Shown piece by piece: positions 35,969-44,772 of a stretch of 64,000 nt of DNA. The notes beneath the pieces were generated by a model that was not told the DNA's origin, ran no database searches, and saw nothing but the letters and a program-made list of their open reading frames with translations. The translations under genes and the position numbers were made by a program. The stretch's first letter is position 1, and every line of letters begins with the position of its first letter. This DNA is from Candidatus Hydrogenedentota bacterium (GTDB lineage: Bacteria; Hydrogenedentota; Hydrogenedentia; Hydrogenedentales; SLHB01): NCBI GenBank assembly GCA_013359265.1, contig JABWCD010000009.1, positions 1 through 64,000 of the forward strand, read 5' to 3'.

Positions 35969-37039
35969 ATGAAATCGTCCCGCACGCTTATCGTGAAGGA
36001 GCGCACCGCGTTACTGCGTTACCTTCAGTCGCAGTACCCGGAAACAAAGCGGACCGCGCTCAAGCAGTTGCTCAGACACAGGGCGGTGTTCGTGAATGGG
36101 AACCCCGTCACACGCCACGACCACGTGCTCGAACCCAAGGATAGGGTTGTCATCGAGCGCGGGGCGCCGGCGCCGGTCTGCAAGCCAAGCGCGACAATGC
36201 CGGAGATCGTGTTCGAAGATCGGCACATCATAGTCGTCAACAAACCGGAAGGGTTGCTGACGATCGCGACGGAAAAGGAAACGCACCGGACTGCGTACCG
36301 GCAGGTGATGGCATACGTGCAGGAGGACCGCCCGCACCGGGGCGAGCGCATTTTCATCGTTCACCGGCTCGACCGCGACACGTCGGGCCTGCTCGTATTT
36401 GCGCGCACGGAGGAGGCCAAGCGTGCGATGCAGCAGAACTGGGAGAGCGCGGAGAAGAAGTACTACGCCGTCGTGGAAGGCGTGCCCCGCGAAGCGTCCG
36501 GGACCATTCGCTCCCATCTTCGCGAGCATCCGAAGAGTTTGCGTATGCACAGCGCCCCGCCATCGGACGAAGCGAAGTTGGCGATTACAAAATATCTCCT
36601 GATCCGAAGCACGCGGCATTTCTCTCTGCTTGAAGTAAAGTTAGAGACGGGTCGCAAGAACCAAATACGCGCACACCTGTCCGAACACGGCAATCCAATC
36701 GTCGGCGACAAGAAATATGATGCGCACGGCAATCCTATAAAGCGGCTTGGATTGCATGCGTACTACCTGGCGTTTCCGCATCCGATCTCCGGCAAGCGGT
36801 TGGTGTTCAAGACGGCCATACCGGAGGAATTCGAGTCGCTGGTGAATGAGGAGCCGGGTATCGGGTATCGGGTTTCGGGTTTCGGGCACGCGAAGAAGGG
36901 GGAGCGCATCGGGAAGTCGCGTAGTCCTGTCGAAACTCTACAAGCGAAGACGTCGAGAATGGGGAATCGGAGGAGATCGGGTATCGGGTTTCGGGTTTCG
37001 GGTTTCGGGAACGCGAAGAAAAGAAGGAAGGAGCGATGA
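35969..37039 (+). CDS. RluA-family pseudouridine synthase with repeat-derived C-terminal tail
   Basis: Converts uridine to pseudouridine in rRNA or tRNA. The start at ATG 35969 (CAGGAG 12 bases upstream) gives 356 residues. An S4-like RNA-binding domain (about 10-60) precedes the catalytic domain. The catalytic Asp is in the motif HRLDRDTSGLLVF, with GRKNQIRAHLSEHGNPI later. The family-like part ends near ...EEFESLVNEE. The last 65 or so residues (GIGYRVSGFG, GIGFRVSGFG and Lys/Arg-rich linkers) come from reading into the heptamer arrays of element B, so the natural C-terminus was probably replaced. Confidence 0.92.
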   Translation: MKSSRTLIVKERTALLRYLQSQYPETKRTALKQLLRHRAVFVNGNPVTRHDHVLEPKDRVVIERGAPAPVCKPSATMPEIVFEDRHIIVVNKPEGLLTIATEKETHRTAYRQVMAYVQEDRPHRGERIFIVHRLDRDTSGLLVFARTEEAKRAMQQNWESAEKKYYAVVEGVPREASGTIRSHLREHPKSLRMHSAPPSDEAKLAITKYLLIRSTRHFSLLEVKLETGRKNQIRAHLSEHGNPIVGDKKYDAHGNPIKRLGLHAYYLAFPHPISGKRLVFKTAIPEEFESLVNEEPGIGYRVSGFGHAKKGERIGKSRSPVETLQAKTSRMGNRRRSGIGFRVSGFGNAKKRRKER

Positions 37040-37577
37040 GAATGCCAAAGGCGATCTCAACGTATCGAGAACTCGATGTTTGGAAGAAGTCTGTCGACCT
37101 GGTAGTCGAGGTTTATCGTTTGTCCAAACGCATGCCGCCGAGCGAACGATTCGGGCTCATACCCCAAATACAGCGGGCCGCTGCTTCAATACCTGCGAAT
37201 ATCGCTGAAGGTTACGGGCGTTCCCATCGAGGTGACTATTTGCGCCATCTTTCGATTGCGAAAGGCTCTCTTGCAGAACTCGAAACGCACTTGATTGTCT
37301 CGGGAAGACTCGAATACATATCGCGCGGCGAGGCGAAGAAAACCTGGGCGCTCGCGCAGGATGTTGGAAAGATGTTGACAAAATTGATCTCGTCCCTGCA
37401 AGGACATGCACGTTGAGCCTGGGGCCTCGCCAATGGCCTGAATTCCCGATACCCGATACCCGATACCCGAAACCCGACACCCGATACCCGAAACCCGATA
37501 CCCGACACCCGATACCCGACACCCGAAACCCGACACCCGACACCCGATACCCGACACCCGACACCCGACACCCGAAC
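36855..37577. mobile_element. inverted heptamer-array element B with four-helix-bundle gene
   Basis: The left side has two sub-arrays of GGGTATC/GGGTTTC units (36855-36886 and 36977-37011), each followed by a similar ACGCGAAGAA segment, so the left end looks duplicated. The right side (37445-37577) is 19 tandem 7-base units (CCCGATA, CCCGAAA, CCCGACA), the inverse of the left. A four-helix-bundle gene lies between them. The left arm is translated as the tail of the rluA-family gene, and the base just after the right arm supplies a GGAG site for the next gene. Confidence 0.72.
37036..37416 (+). CDS. four-helix-bundle protein (23S rRNA intervening-sequence / S23 family)
   Basis: A 126-residue all-helical protein, paralogous to the one at 30.8 kb. 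The shared motifs are LDVWKKSVDLVVEVYRLSK, RFGLIPQIQRAAASIPANIA, EGYGRSHRGDYLRHLSIAKG and SLAELETHLIVSGRL. The ATG at 37036 overlaps the stop of the extended rluA frame and follows AAGGAAGGAGCG. It is the only gene within element B. Function is unproven; the family binds nucleic acid in some relatives. Confidence 0.92.
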   Translation: MRMPKAISTYRELDVWKKSVDLVVEVYRLSKRMPPSERFGLIPQIQRAAASIPANIAEGYGRSHRGDYLRHLSIAKGSLAELETHLIVSGRLEYISRGEAKKTWALAQDVGKMLTKLISSLQGHAR

Positions 37578-37588
37578 GGAGCATGGCA

Positions 37589-39277
37589 ATGAGCCGACAC
37601 CTTTTCATCGCTCTCGGAATTGCGCTAACCACCCACGCCCAAGTCGATCGCTTCTACGGCGAACCCGTCGAACTCAAGTCGAACTTTATCTATTTCACGA
37701 GCTGGCAGTACGTTCGCCAAGGCAGCTTCGGCTGGAAAGTGGACGTCGCCCCCGACGCAACCGAAGCGGAAAAGAACGTCGGCGCGTGGCTCGAGGGCGA
37801 CGGAACGCGGCCCGCGAAGTTCGAGACGATTGACATGCCGCGCGGCATCAAACTCGTTGCGCAACCCGCGGAGAAGGCGCCGTTCCAACCGGGCCAGATC
37901 GCGGCGCAGGTGTTCGACGACGGCAAGTACAGATCGTGGTACACCGTCGGTGCAACGCCGGATCCCGAGCCGTTCAGCAGCAAGGACAAGATACTTCCCG
38001 GATACAACAGCCACATCGCCTACGCGGAGTCGGCAGATGCCGTCACGTGGACCATCCCGAAGCTCGGCCTTATCGAATACGCGGGCAACAAGGACAACAA
38101 CATCGTTTTTCGCGGCGACCTGAATGGCTCCGTACGCGGATTTCACGGCGGCACGGTATTCGTCGATCCCTCCTCGACCGACGAACGTTACAAGATGTTC
38201 TATCTCGGCATCATCACCGACGACGAGTGGAACGCGTTTGCCGCCAAGTATCCGGATGAAGTCGATACGATGGCGCGGCGCACGGACGTCGGCGGCTATC
38301 GTTGTGTCGTGGCCGTGTTCGGCGCGGTGTCTCCCGACGGACTGCATTGGACGTCGCTGCCCGAACCGCTCATGATTCAGCACGCCGATACGCAGAACGT
38401 TTGTTATTACGATCCCAATCGTAAGGAATATGTCGCGATCGTCCGTGGCTGGCAGGCGACGCAAAAGGCGCCGGGGTTTGAAAAGGAGAATATCGACAGT
38501 TGGATCGGTGTGGGCCGCCGCTCCATCGCGCGCGCGACGAGCAAGGACTTTCGGCATTTCAGCAAACCGGAGATTATCGTGACCACGGGAGCGGACATGG
38601 CGCCAAGCCATCTCTACTACACCAATTGCGCAACGACGCTGCCTGGCATCTCCGATAACTACGTGATGTTCCCGTGGATTTGGGAACTCGAAAGCGACGG
38701 CGGCGCAACGTGGCTCTTGTCGAGTCCCGACGGCAACGTCTGGTCACGCGTGCCCGGCGGACCGGTGGTGGGCTTGGGCGCGGTGGGCGCGCCGGACGGC
38801 GGCTACGTCGTGTGCAGCGGCAACCTCCTCGATTATGCGGGCGACAAGTGGGGCATCACGTACGGCGGCAATCCGATCCCGCATAAATACCCCGGCCGCG
38901 CATTCGACAAACGCAAGGGACTGTTTCCCGGCGTTCAGGGCGTCGGCGGAATCGCGACCTGGCCCAAGGGCCGGCTGGTCGCACTGCAGTGCGACGAAGA
39001 AGGCGAGTTCGCAACAGTCGCGGTGATTCCTCGCGGCGATCGCATTCGACTCAACGCGTCGGTCAAACCCAGCGGGTATATCAAAACACAGGTGCGCGCA
39101 TTTCCCGGCGGCGTGATCGAGGGGCGCACCTTTGACACTGCCGACCGCATCATCGGTGACAGCCTCCAACTGCCGGTTACGTGGAACGGGGACGACAAAC
39201 TAAACCACGGAGGGAAGCCGGTGATTTTTTCGTTCAAACTGCGACAAGCAAAATTGTTTGGCGTCGAATTCTATTAA
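37589..39277 (+). CDS. secreted beta-propeller-like protein (GH43/GH32-like), function unknown
   Basis: An exported protein of 562 residues. Start ATG 37589 is preferred because GGAG lies 7 bases before it; ATG 37583 is in frame but too close. The signal peptide is RHLFIALGIALTTHA. The body has repeated Asp/Trp-rich strand motifs (DGKYRSWYTVGA, SADAVTWTIPKLG, SPDGLHWTSLPEPL, SSPDGNVWSRVPGG) typical of five-bladed propeller glycosidase-like proteins common in planctomycetes. I see no assured catalytic triad, so the activity is open. It directly follows element B. Confidence 0.7.
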   Translation: MSRHLFIALGIALTTHAQVDRFYGEPVELKSNFIYFTSWQYVRQGSFGWKVDVAPDATEAEKNVGAWLEGDGTRPAKFETIDMPRGIKLVAQPAEKAPFQPGQIAAQVFDDGKYRSWYTVGATPDPEPFSSKDKILPGYNSHIAYAESADAVTWTIPKLGLIEYAGNKDNNIVFRGDLNGSVRGFHGGTVFVDPSSTDERYKMFYLGIITDDEWNAFAAKYPDEVDTMARRTDVGGYRCVVAVFGAVSPDGLHWTSLPEPLMIQHADTQNVCYYDPNRKEYVAIVRGWQATQKAPGFEKENIDSWIGVGRRSIARATSKDFRHFSKPEIIVTTGADMAPSHLYYTNCATTLPGISDNYVMFPWIWELESDGGATWLLSSPDGNVWSRVPGGPVVGLGAVGAPDGGYVVCSGNLLDYAGDKWGITYGGNPIPHKYPGRAFDKRKGLFPGVQGVGGIATWPKGRLVALQCDEEGEFATVAVIPRGDRIRLNASVKPSGYIKTQVRAFPGGVIEGRTFDTADRIIGDSLQLPVTWNGDDKLNHGGKPVIFSFKLRQAKLFGVEFY

Positions 39278-39302
39278 GCTGCTTGCACGCTGAAGGCGGG
39301 GT

Positions 39303-40400
39303 TCAGTTCCGCTCCCCTTCCTCTTTGCGCTTCCGTTCTTCTTCGGCGTACTCCCGCTCGAATTGCTCCTCGCATGCCTTGCAGTATTCGCTGGTCATGA
39401 TGTGGGTGACCCAGCCCGTGCCGATGAGTTCTTCGTAGGTCGAGTTGTCGGGAAGAATCGTGTCGCGCAAGAGGCGGTAGCATTCACGCGGGGTGTAGTG
39501 TTCGCACACGTCGAGGGCGACACCGAGCATCGCCATTTGACCAAGCAGGCCCTTGAGTTGGGCTTCGACTTGATCGTCATCGAGGTCTTCCGGCATGGGC
39601 AACTTACCGGCATCGCCAAGCAACTCGATAATCGGTTTTTCTTCGGCGTGCTCGATACAGTAGTCGATAAGTTCGGTCTCGTACATATCCTGGTCGTATT
39701 TGCCTTCGTCATGTAGCGCGCGATCAATGGCGGCGGCTTCATCGCCGAACTGCCGTTCCAGCGGGTCGTCTTCACCGGTATCTCGCTCGGGGGAGTGTGG
39801 TGTCCAGTGTTCGACACGTGCAGTGTCCCCTTCCACGTTGATCACGGTGAAACTCGGCCCGGCGGGTTTCGGCGATGTATCCAACTCCGGCGGGAGGGCG
39901 AGGTTCGGAATCACGGCCCATTCGCCCTCGTCGTCGTCGTCACCCTTGCGGGGCTCGCGGATGCATTCCTCGACGATTACACCGCCCAACTCGATAACGA
40001 CGCGCCCGTTCTGGCTGAACCATTCGAGATAAAGGCGGCGTTTCCACGTTGTGGGCGGTGGCTCGCCCAGTTTCGATCGGCGGAGGAATTCGTCGACCGA
40101 ACACTCGAAGGTGCGCACCCAACCTTCCGCGGTCATCGTGCCCGTGGGGCCGACTTGCCTATCCTGGAATCCCTTATGCTCGTCCCAGCGAAAAGCCGGT
40201 CCGTCCGAGTCGGGATTCTCGGGCATGAACCGGACATGCTTGCCGCGAAGGTCGGGGTCGCAGTCGCCGGTAAGATTGAGTATCACGGTGACGGGTTCGG
40301 CGTCCGTCTCGCCTCGCAACACGATGTGCCCGTGCGTCGAATAACGCGTGGCGTTACGCAATTCGCCGTATAGCAGGTAATCTCCCAATCGATATGCCAT
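39303..40400 (-). CDS. conserved hypothetical protein with acidic C-terminal half
   Basis: I do not recognise this 365-residue protein. The start at 40400 (MAYRLGDYLLYGEL) is preferred over a longer frame whose N-terminus is Arg-rich and non-protein-like. The first 200 residues look beta-rich, with EWFSQNGRVVIELGGVIVEE. The later part is Asp/Glu-rich and helical, and the tail has a CxxC (YCKACEEQFE) and a charged end (EERKRKEEGERN). No signal peptide or membrane segment is seen, so it is probably cytosolic. It is convergent with the propeller gene and adjacent to the GGDEF gene. Confidence 0.75.
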   Translation of the reverse strand: MAYRLGDYLLYGELRNATRYSTHGHIVLRGETDAEPVTVILNLTGDCDPDLRGKHVRFMPENPDSDGPAFRWDEHKGFQDRQVGPTGTMTAEGWVRTFECSVDEFLRRSKLGEPPPTTWKRRLYLEWFSQNGRVVIELGGVIVEECIREPRKGDDDDEGEWAVIPNLALPPELDTSPKPAGPSFTVINVEGDTARVEHWTPHSPERDTGEDDPLERQFGDEAAAIDRALHDEGKYDQDMYETELIDYCIEHAEEKPIIELLGDAGKLPMPEDLDDDQVEAQLKGLLGQMAMLGVALDVCEHYTPRECYRLLRDTILPDNSTYEELIGTGWVTHIMTSEYCKACEEQFEREYAEEERKRKEEGERN

Positions 40401-40492
40401 GGTTGAACGAACTCCACGCCGCGCCGGTCGCGGTAGTGTGCCGCAAGGAAAATAGCGTTTACAACGATGGCGGTGGGAGGCGGTCACGCAAC

Positions 40493-41452
40493 CTAAACGG
40501 ACGCGGGTATGGTATGGGGGGATTGGTGCGGGGCGTCGTCGTTCGCGCCCGCGGTGACGATGCAATTGCGCCCGGCGTGTTTCGCTTGGTAGAGCAGCTC
40601 GTCGGCGCGCCTGAGAACCACATCCACCGACGCGGCAACACCGGGGGCGATCCAGACTCCGCCGACGCTCACGGTCACGTCGATCGACTTGTCGTCACAC
40701 GCGAACGGGGCATGCGCGATCGCCTTGCGTACGCGTTCGCCCACTGCCTCGATTTCGGTCCGTTGCGGTCCCGGCGCGATAACGACGAACTCTTCGCCGC
40801 CGTACCGGCCGGTGGCGTCGTAAGTCCTGCACTGTTCCTTCAGCCGGCGCGCGACTTCGATCAAGACGGCGTCGCCGGCGGCGTGGCCGTAGGTGTCATT
40901 AATCCGCTTGAAATGGTCGACGTCGAGCAGAAATACGGCCAGGGGCGCATTGGTCCGCGCGGAGCGGGAGAGCTCTTCTTCGAGCCGATGCACGATGGCG
41001 CTGCGGTTTGAAACCTGTGTCAGGAAATCTGTCTGTGAGAGTCGCCGCAGCGCGGCGTTCGCCAGTTCCAGTTCCTCGTGAAGCCGCACGATGCGTTCTC
41101 CCGCGCCGATTCGCGAGCGCAACTCGTCCGCGTTGTACGGTTTGATTAGGTAGTCGTCCGCGCCGGCGTCGAGCGCGGTCACAATGTCGCCGGTCTCGCC
41201 TTTCGCGGTCAACAACAGCAGGTAGGTGAACGGCGCGCCATCGCGTGCCCGTACGCGTTTGCAGACTTCGACTCCGTCGATGGCGGGCATCATCCAGTCT
41301 AACAACGCAAGCCGGGGCGCGTCTTCGCGTTGAAGGCACTCCCACGCTTCCGCGCCATCCTTGGCTACGACGACGTCGTGGCCCCATTTCCGAAGATACG
41401 CTTCGAGGATACGACGCGATACCGCGTCATCCTCGGCGATGAGGATTCTCAA
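40493..41452 (-). CDS. response regulator with GGDEF domain (diguanylate cyclase)
   Basis: A two-domain signalling protein of 319 residues starting at TTG after CGGAG. The receiver domain (about 1-118) has acidic residues in AEDD, phosphoacceptor Asp in LLDWMMPAIDG, Thr in LLLTAKG and Lys in LIKPYN. The GGDEF domain (about 140-300) carries an intact RYGGEEF active site and an RTYD motif (RxxD I-site) just upstream, so c-di-GMP synthesis with product inhibition is expected. No partner histidine kinase is adjacent. Confidence 0.95.
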   Translation of the reverse strand: MRILIAEDDAVSRRILEAYLRKWGHDVVVAKDGAEAWECLQREDAPRLALLDWMMPAIDGVEVCKRVRARDGAPFTYLLLLTAKGETGDIVTALDAGADDYLIKPYNADELRSRIGAGERIVRLHEELELANAALRRLSQTDFLTQVSNRSAIVHRLEEELSRSARTNAPLAVFLLDVDHFKRINDTYGHAAGDAVLIEVARRLKEQCRTYDATGRYGGEEFVVIAPGPQRTEIEAVGERVRKAIAHAPFACDDKSIDVTVSVGGVWIAPGVAASVDVVLRRADELLYQAKHAGRNCIVTAGANDDAPHQSPHTIPASV

Positions 41453-41538
41453 GCCGTGTTCTCCGTGACGGTCCGGGGTCCAATCCGGCCGACGGGGCGA
41501 TACTAGAATTTCCGGGACAGCTTTTCAATAGAAATTGA

Positions 41539-41577
41539 CACCGCCGCCGGCACGTTCGGGGCGGTCCGGCGGCGGTG
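41539..41577 (-). terminator. strong hairpin terminator after the DUF1501 gene
   Basis: CACCGCCGCCGG and CCGGCGGCGGTG form a perfect 12-bp stem around a 15-base loop. On the minus strand it lies 8 bases after the DUF1501 stop and is followed by TCAATTTCTATT. It probably ends the DUF1800-DUF1501 transcript before the GGDEF gene. Confidence 0.75.
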
Positions 41578-41584
41578 GGCCGCA

Positions 41585-42820
41585 CTACGCGATGAGTGGA
41601 ATCCGGCTGAATTCCTTCTTCAGGATTTTCTCCGGGGCAACTTCGAACCAATCTTTAAGTACAGAGGAGTAGACGCTGCGGAAGTCGACGCCGTACTTCA
41701 GGTCGCCGTCATCGAGATCCGTCAAGTTGGGCGCGCTGCCATAGATGCCCGCCTTGACGTTCTTGCCCACAACGAACATTGGCGCGGCGGTGCCGTGGTC
41801 CGTGCCCCCGCTGGCGTTCTGCTCGACTCGGCGTCCGAATTCGGAGAACACCATCGTCACGACGCGGTCGGCGTGACCATCCGCTTCGAGGGTTTGCTGG
41901 AAGCGCCCGAGGGACTGCGCGAACCGTTCGAGCAACGAATCGTGCGTGCCCGCCTGGTTGGCGTGCGTATCGAACCCGCTCGTGCTGACGTAGTAGATGC
42001 GCGTCTGCAAATCGCCGCGGATGAGGGCCGCGACGGTTTGCAGCGGGTCTTTCGCGCCGGGGCGCTGGCCGGTGTTGGCCGCGCCCGCGCGTTGCGCGGC
42101 TTCTTTCACTTCATAGGAACTCATGATCGCGTTCGACGTTGTGTGGCGCAGGAACTCCAAGGTGTCATTCTTGCTGCTGCCTTCGGCGTTGATCTTCTCG
42201 AAGCGTTCGGCGGTGTCCGTCGCCTTGCCGGGTTTCCAACCGAAGGCTGCCGGGTCCTCGAACGCGACGCCGATCCCCTTCTCGCCGTCAAAGGCTTGCG
42301 GCCGCTCCTTTCCCAGCGCGACACCGGCCTGCGGGCGCGCGGAACCGGAGCAGCAGTTGTCGAAGTAGCGTCCGATCCAACCGCGGGACAGGAATTCGTC
42401 CGAGTCGCTAGCGGTATGCCAGATTTCCATCGAACGAAAATGCGAGCGGTCCGGGTTCGGATAGCCCACGCCTTGAACGATCGCGACTTGGCCGTTGTCG
42501 TACAGCTTCATGAGGTCGGCGAGCTTGTCGTTTGCGGCAAGATCGTCATTGATGCGAATGAGCCTATCCTTCTTTAGTCCAATCGTGGGCCGCGCGCGGT
42601 AGTAGGAGTCGTCCGAGCACGGCACAAGCGTGTTCAATCCGTCGTTTCCGCCGCCCAACTGCACGACGACGAGTATGCGGCCGTCCTTGAATCCCGCGAT
42701 TGGCGCGGCATCGCCTGAAACGCTCTCGGCCGTGTGCGCCAGAAACGCGGGCGCGAGCCCAATCGAGCTGAACATGGCCGCACCCTTCAGGAAACCGCGG
42801 CGTGAGATGATGACGTTCAT
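41585..42820 (-). CDS. DUF1501 family protein with Tat signal
   Basis: A 411-residue exported protein. The N-terminus has a twin-arginine motif (SRRGFLKGAAMF) and a hydrophobic stretch. The DUF1501 body shows VVVQLGGGNDGLNTLVPCSD, DRSHFRSMEIWHTA, YYVSTSGFDTHANQ and FSEFGRRVEQNASGGTDHGT. The Asp/His pattern recalls alkaline phosphatase/sulfatase relatives, but the activity is unproven. It is encoded 32 bases downstream of the DUF1800 gene, its usual partner. Confidence 0.93.
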   Translation of the reverse strand: MNVIISRRGFLKGAAMFSSIGLAPAFLAHTAESVSGDAAPIAGFKDGRILVVVQLGGGNDGLNTLVPCSDDSYYRARPTIGLKKDRLIRINDDLAANDKLADLMKLYDNGQVAIVQGVGYPNPDRSHFRSMEIWHTASDSDEFLSRGWIGRYFDNCCSGSARPQAGVALGKERPQAFDGEKGIGVAFEDPAAFGWKPGKATDTAERFEKINAEGSSKNDTLEFLRHTTSNAIMSSYEVKEAAQRAGAANTGQRPGAKDPLQTVAALIRGDLQTRIYYVSTSGFDTHANQAGTHDSLLERFAQSLGRFQQTLEADGHADRVVTMVFSEFGRRVEQNASGGTDHGTAAPMFVVGKNVKAGIYGSAPNLTDLDDGDLKYGVDFRSVYSSVLKDWFEVAPEKILKKEFSRIPLIA

Positions 42821-42852
42821 TGGCGTTTACCTCGTATCGGTGCCGGGATTCG

Positions 42853-44379
42853 TTAACACAGTTGGTATTCCGCCGTGCTCAGCAGCAGGTGCATCGCGGC
42901 GAACAAATTCTTCGGGTTTACGTTTTTGCGGTTCATGGACTGGTCGGGGCCCAGCGCGGGCTCGAGCGCGGCAAGCAACTCGGCGCGCTGCGCGTCCGTG
43001 AGCGGCACGCACAGGAAGTGTTCCGCGAGCTTGGTCACGCACTCGTTCGGCGTGTTGAAACCGAGCGAAAGCAAGAACTCGCGCGCGTCCCAGCGTTCCG
43101 GCATGTCGTCCGTTTTCGGGGACATCATCGTGTCCTGCATCGCCGGTTCCATCGACTCGCCGCCGGGCTTCTTTGCCGTCGTTTCCATGCGCGCGTCCTT
43201 TACGACGTTCGCGGCAAGGAGTCCCTGCGGAAGGTTGTAACGGGTCAGCATTGCATTCGCATTGACCCACGCGAGATTGCCGTCCCATCCCTTCACGTTG
43301 GGCGGGAAAAACAGGTCTTGGCCGAGCGATTGGCATGCGCGCGCCATGGCGACATAGGGCGGGTTCTCGTAACGCATGTCGAAGGCGAGTTGCACGACGA
43401 ACTGGGCCGGGCTCTTCACTTGCCGGGCGACCGCCTTATCGCCGTAGAATGCGCGCGACGCGAACATCTGCCGAAGCATCGGGCGCAGTTCGTAGTTGTT
43501 TTCGCGCAGCGTCTGCGCAAGACCTTCCACAATCTCCTTCTCGGGATCGTCGTACGCGAAATATTTCCACAGTTTCGCCGCGATGAATCTCGATGCGGCG
43601 GGCTGCTCGAAGATAATGTTGATGACGTCCCAGCCGTCGAAATTGCCAGTCTTCCCCATGAACGTCTTCGGACCGCCGTCGTGGTAATCAAACCGGTATG
43701 CAAACTTCTGATGGTCCGCCGTCCAACCCGTAAACGCGCGGGCGGATTCCTTAATGTCGTCTTCGGTGTATTGCCCCTGCCCGAGCGTGAAAAGTTCCAT
43801 CAGTTCGCGCGCCCAGTTCTCGTTTGGGTGCTTCTTTGTGCTGCGGTTGTTGTCCAGGTAACGAAGCATCGACGGCGACTGGCCGACGTCTATCGTCAAC
43901 TGCTTGAAATTTCCCGCCGCATTCCTGCGAAACACGTCGTTAAGCTGGTGCGTATGCCAGGAGGACTTGACTTTCTGCGCGGATGTGGCGAAGTGTCCGT
44001 GCCAGAACAGCGTCAGTTTTTCTTCGAGCGGACGCTCTGTGGTGTGCATCCGTTCGAGCCACCACCCCTTCAACTTCTGGATTGCGGCGCGCTCTTCCTG
44101 TTGGTACTCGTTGGCCTTGGCGCGCCGCTCCTCGACGCTGAGGCCTTCCATCTCGCGTCTGACCTCTTCCGGGCTGCGCACTGCGACCACGAATTCGGGT
44201 GCGCCGGCGTCCGTGGGCTGGGCAGTGAAATCGACGAGGAATGAAACCGCCTCTTCGGGCGTCATCGCGGCAATCTTAGTGAGCCGCTCGGACGGACCGC
44301 CGAAACCAGCCCGGTTGAGCAGGTGCCTCGCATTGGCGGCGCTCCACGAGTCGATCGGCTTCAATAATGGCGTGGCCAT
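42853..44379 (-). CDS. DUF1800 family protein
   Basis: A 508-residue protein of unknown function. Diagnostic segments are ARHLLNRAGFGGPSERL (N-terminal), KLTLFWHGHFATS, NENWARELMELFTLGQGQYT, DDIKESARAFTGW and PPNVKGWDGNLAWVNANAML. It forms the common DUF1800-DUF1501 gene pair, upstream member on the minus strand. The pair is abundant in planctomycetes and relatives and is often linked to secretion or surface functions, but without experimental proof. No signal peptide is obvious. Confidence 0.93.
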   Translation of the reverse strand: MATPLLKPIDSWSAANARHLLNRAGFGGPSERLTKIAAMTPEEAVSFLVDFTAQPTDAGAPEFVVAVRSPEEVRREMEGLSVEERRAKANEYQQEERAAIQKLKGWWLERMHTTERPLEEKLTLFWHGHFATSAQKVKSSWHTHQLNDVFRRNAAGNFKQLTIDVGQSPSMLRYLDNNRSTKKHPNENWARELMELFTLGQGQYTEDDIKESARAFTGWTADHQKFAYRFDYHDGGPKTFMGKTGNFDGWDVINIIFEQPAASRFIAAKLWKYFAYDDPEKEIVEGLAQTLRENNYELRPMLRQMFASRAFYGDKAVARQVKSPAQFVVQLAFDMRYENPPYVAMARACQSLGQDLFFPPNVKGWDGNLAWVNANAMLTRYNLPQGLLAANVVKDARMETTAKKPGGESMEPAMQDTMMSPKTDDMPERWDAREFLLSLGFNTPNECVTKLAEHFLCVPLTDAQRAELLAALEPALGPDQSMNRKNVNPKNLFAAMHLLLSTAEYQLC

Positions 44380-44772
44380 TCTTCACCACTCCTTTTGTCG
44401 TCACGCTGGACCTTGCTCTTCCGAACGGGCCTCATTCTAACCCGCTTCAGCGCATCATAAAACCCCTGGGGCGGGGTATGGTTCCGAATTGGCCGCGATT
44501 TTATAGACGCGGGGACCACTGTCGGCGACGTTCGACGAGCAAGGCTCGAAACAGTTGCGTACTGAACAGATGTGTCATCCCTACACATTTTCCGGGCGGC
44601 CGGTCATGAATTCGGCTCCTGCGTAACCCATTGTACGGCATTGAGATTACGTTATTTATAAATATTGCACAAGAATACATCTTTCGGCACGAATTGTGCG
44701 TCTGCGATCTCCGAGGGTAAGTACTGTTCCGCCTCTATCGACTAACCGAATATCGGTGGGGTACCTGCAGGG
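44380..44772. promoter_or_regulatory. control region of the haem/HAO operon
   Basis: About 390 bases between divergent genes. It contains an AT-rich palindrome TATTTATAAATA (44653-44664) in otherwise GC-rich DNA and an inverted repeat GCAC-GAATT-GTGC (44687-44699). Both lie 70-120 bases before the tetrahaem gene and could be operator or UP-element sites. I see no classic FNR or NnrR box, so the regulator is unknown. Confidence 0.4.

Noticed and set aside
35800-36144. Plus-strand open frame with a Cys-rich start (MSDVPEWKCVVCNCENC)
   Set aside because: Most of it overlaps the rluA-family gene in another frame and the remainder shows no conserved motif.
37445-37577. Possible CRISPR array
   Set aside because: Units are 7 bases with no spacers between them, and no cas gene is in the window.
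37157-37632. Several minus-strand open frames rich in RVSG repeats
   Set aside because: They are translations of the CCCGATA/CCCGAAA heptamer array in three frames. A 7-base unit keeps all frames open, so the frames do not indicate a gene.
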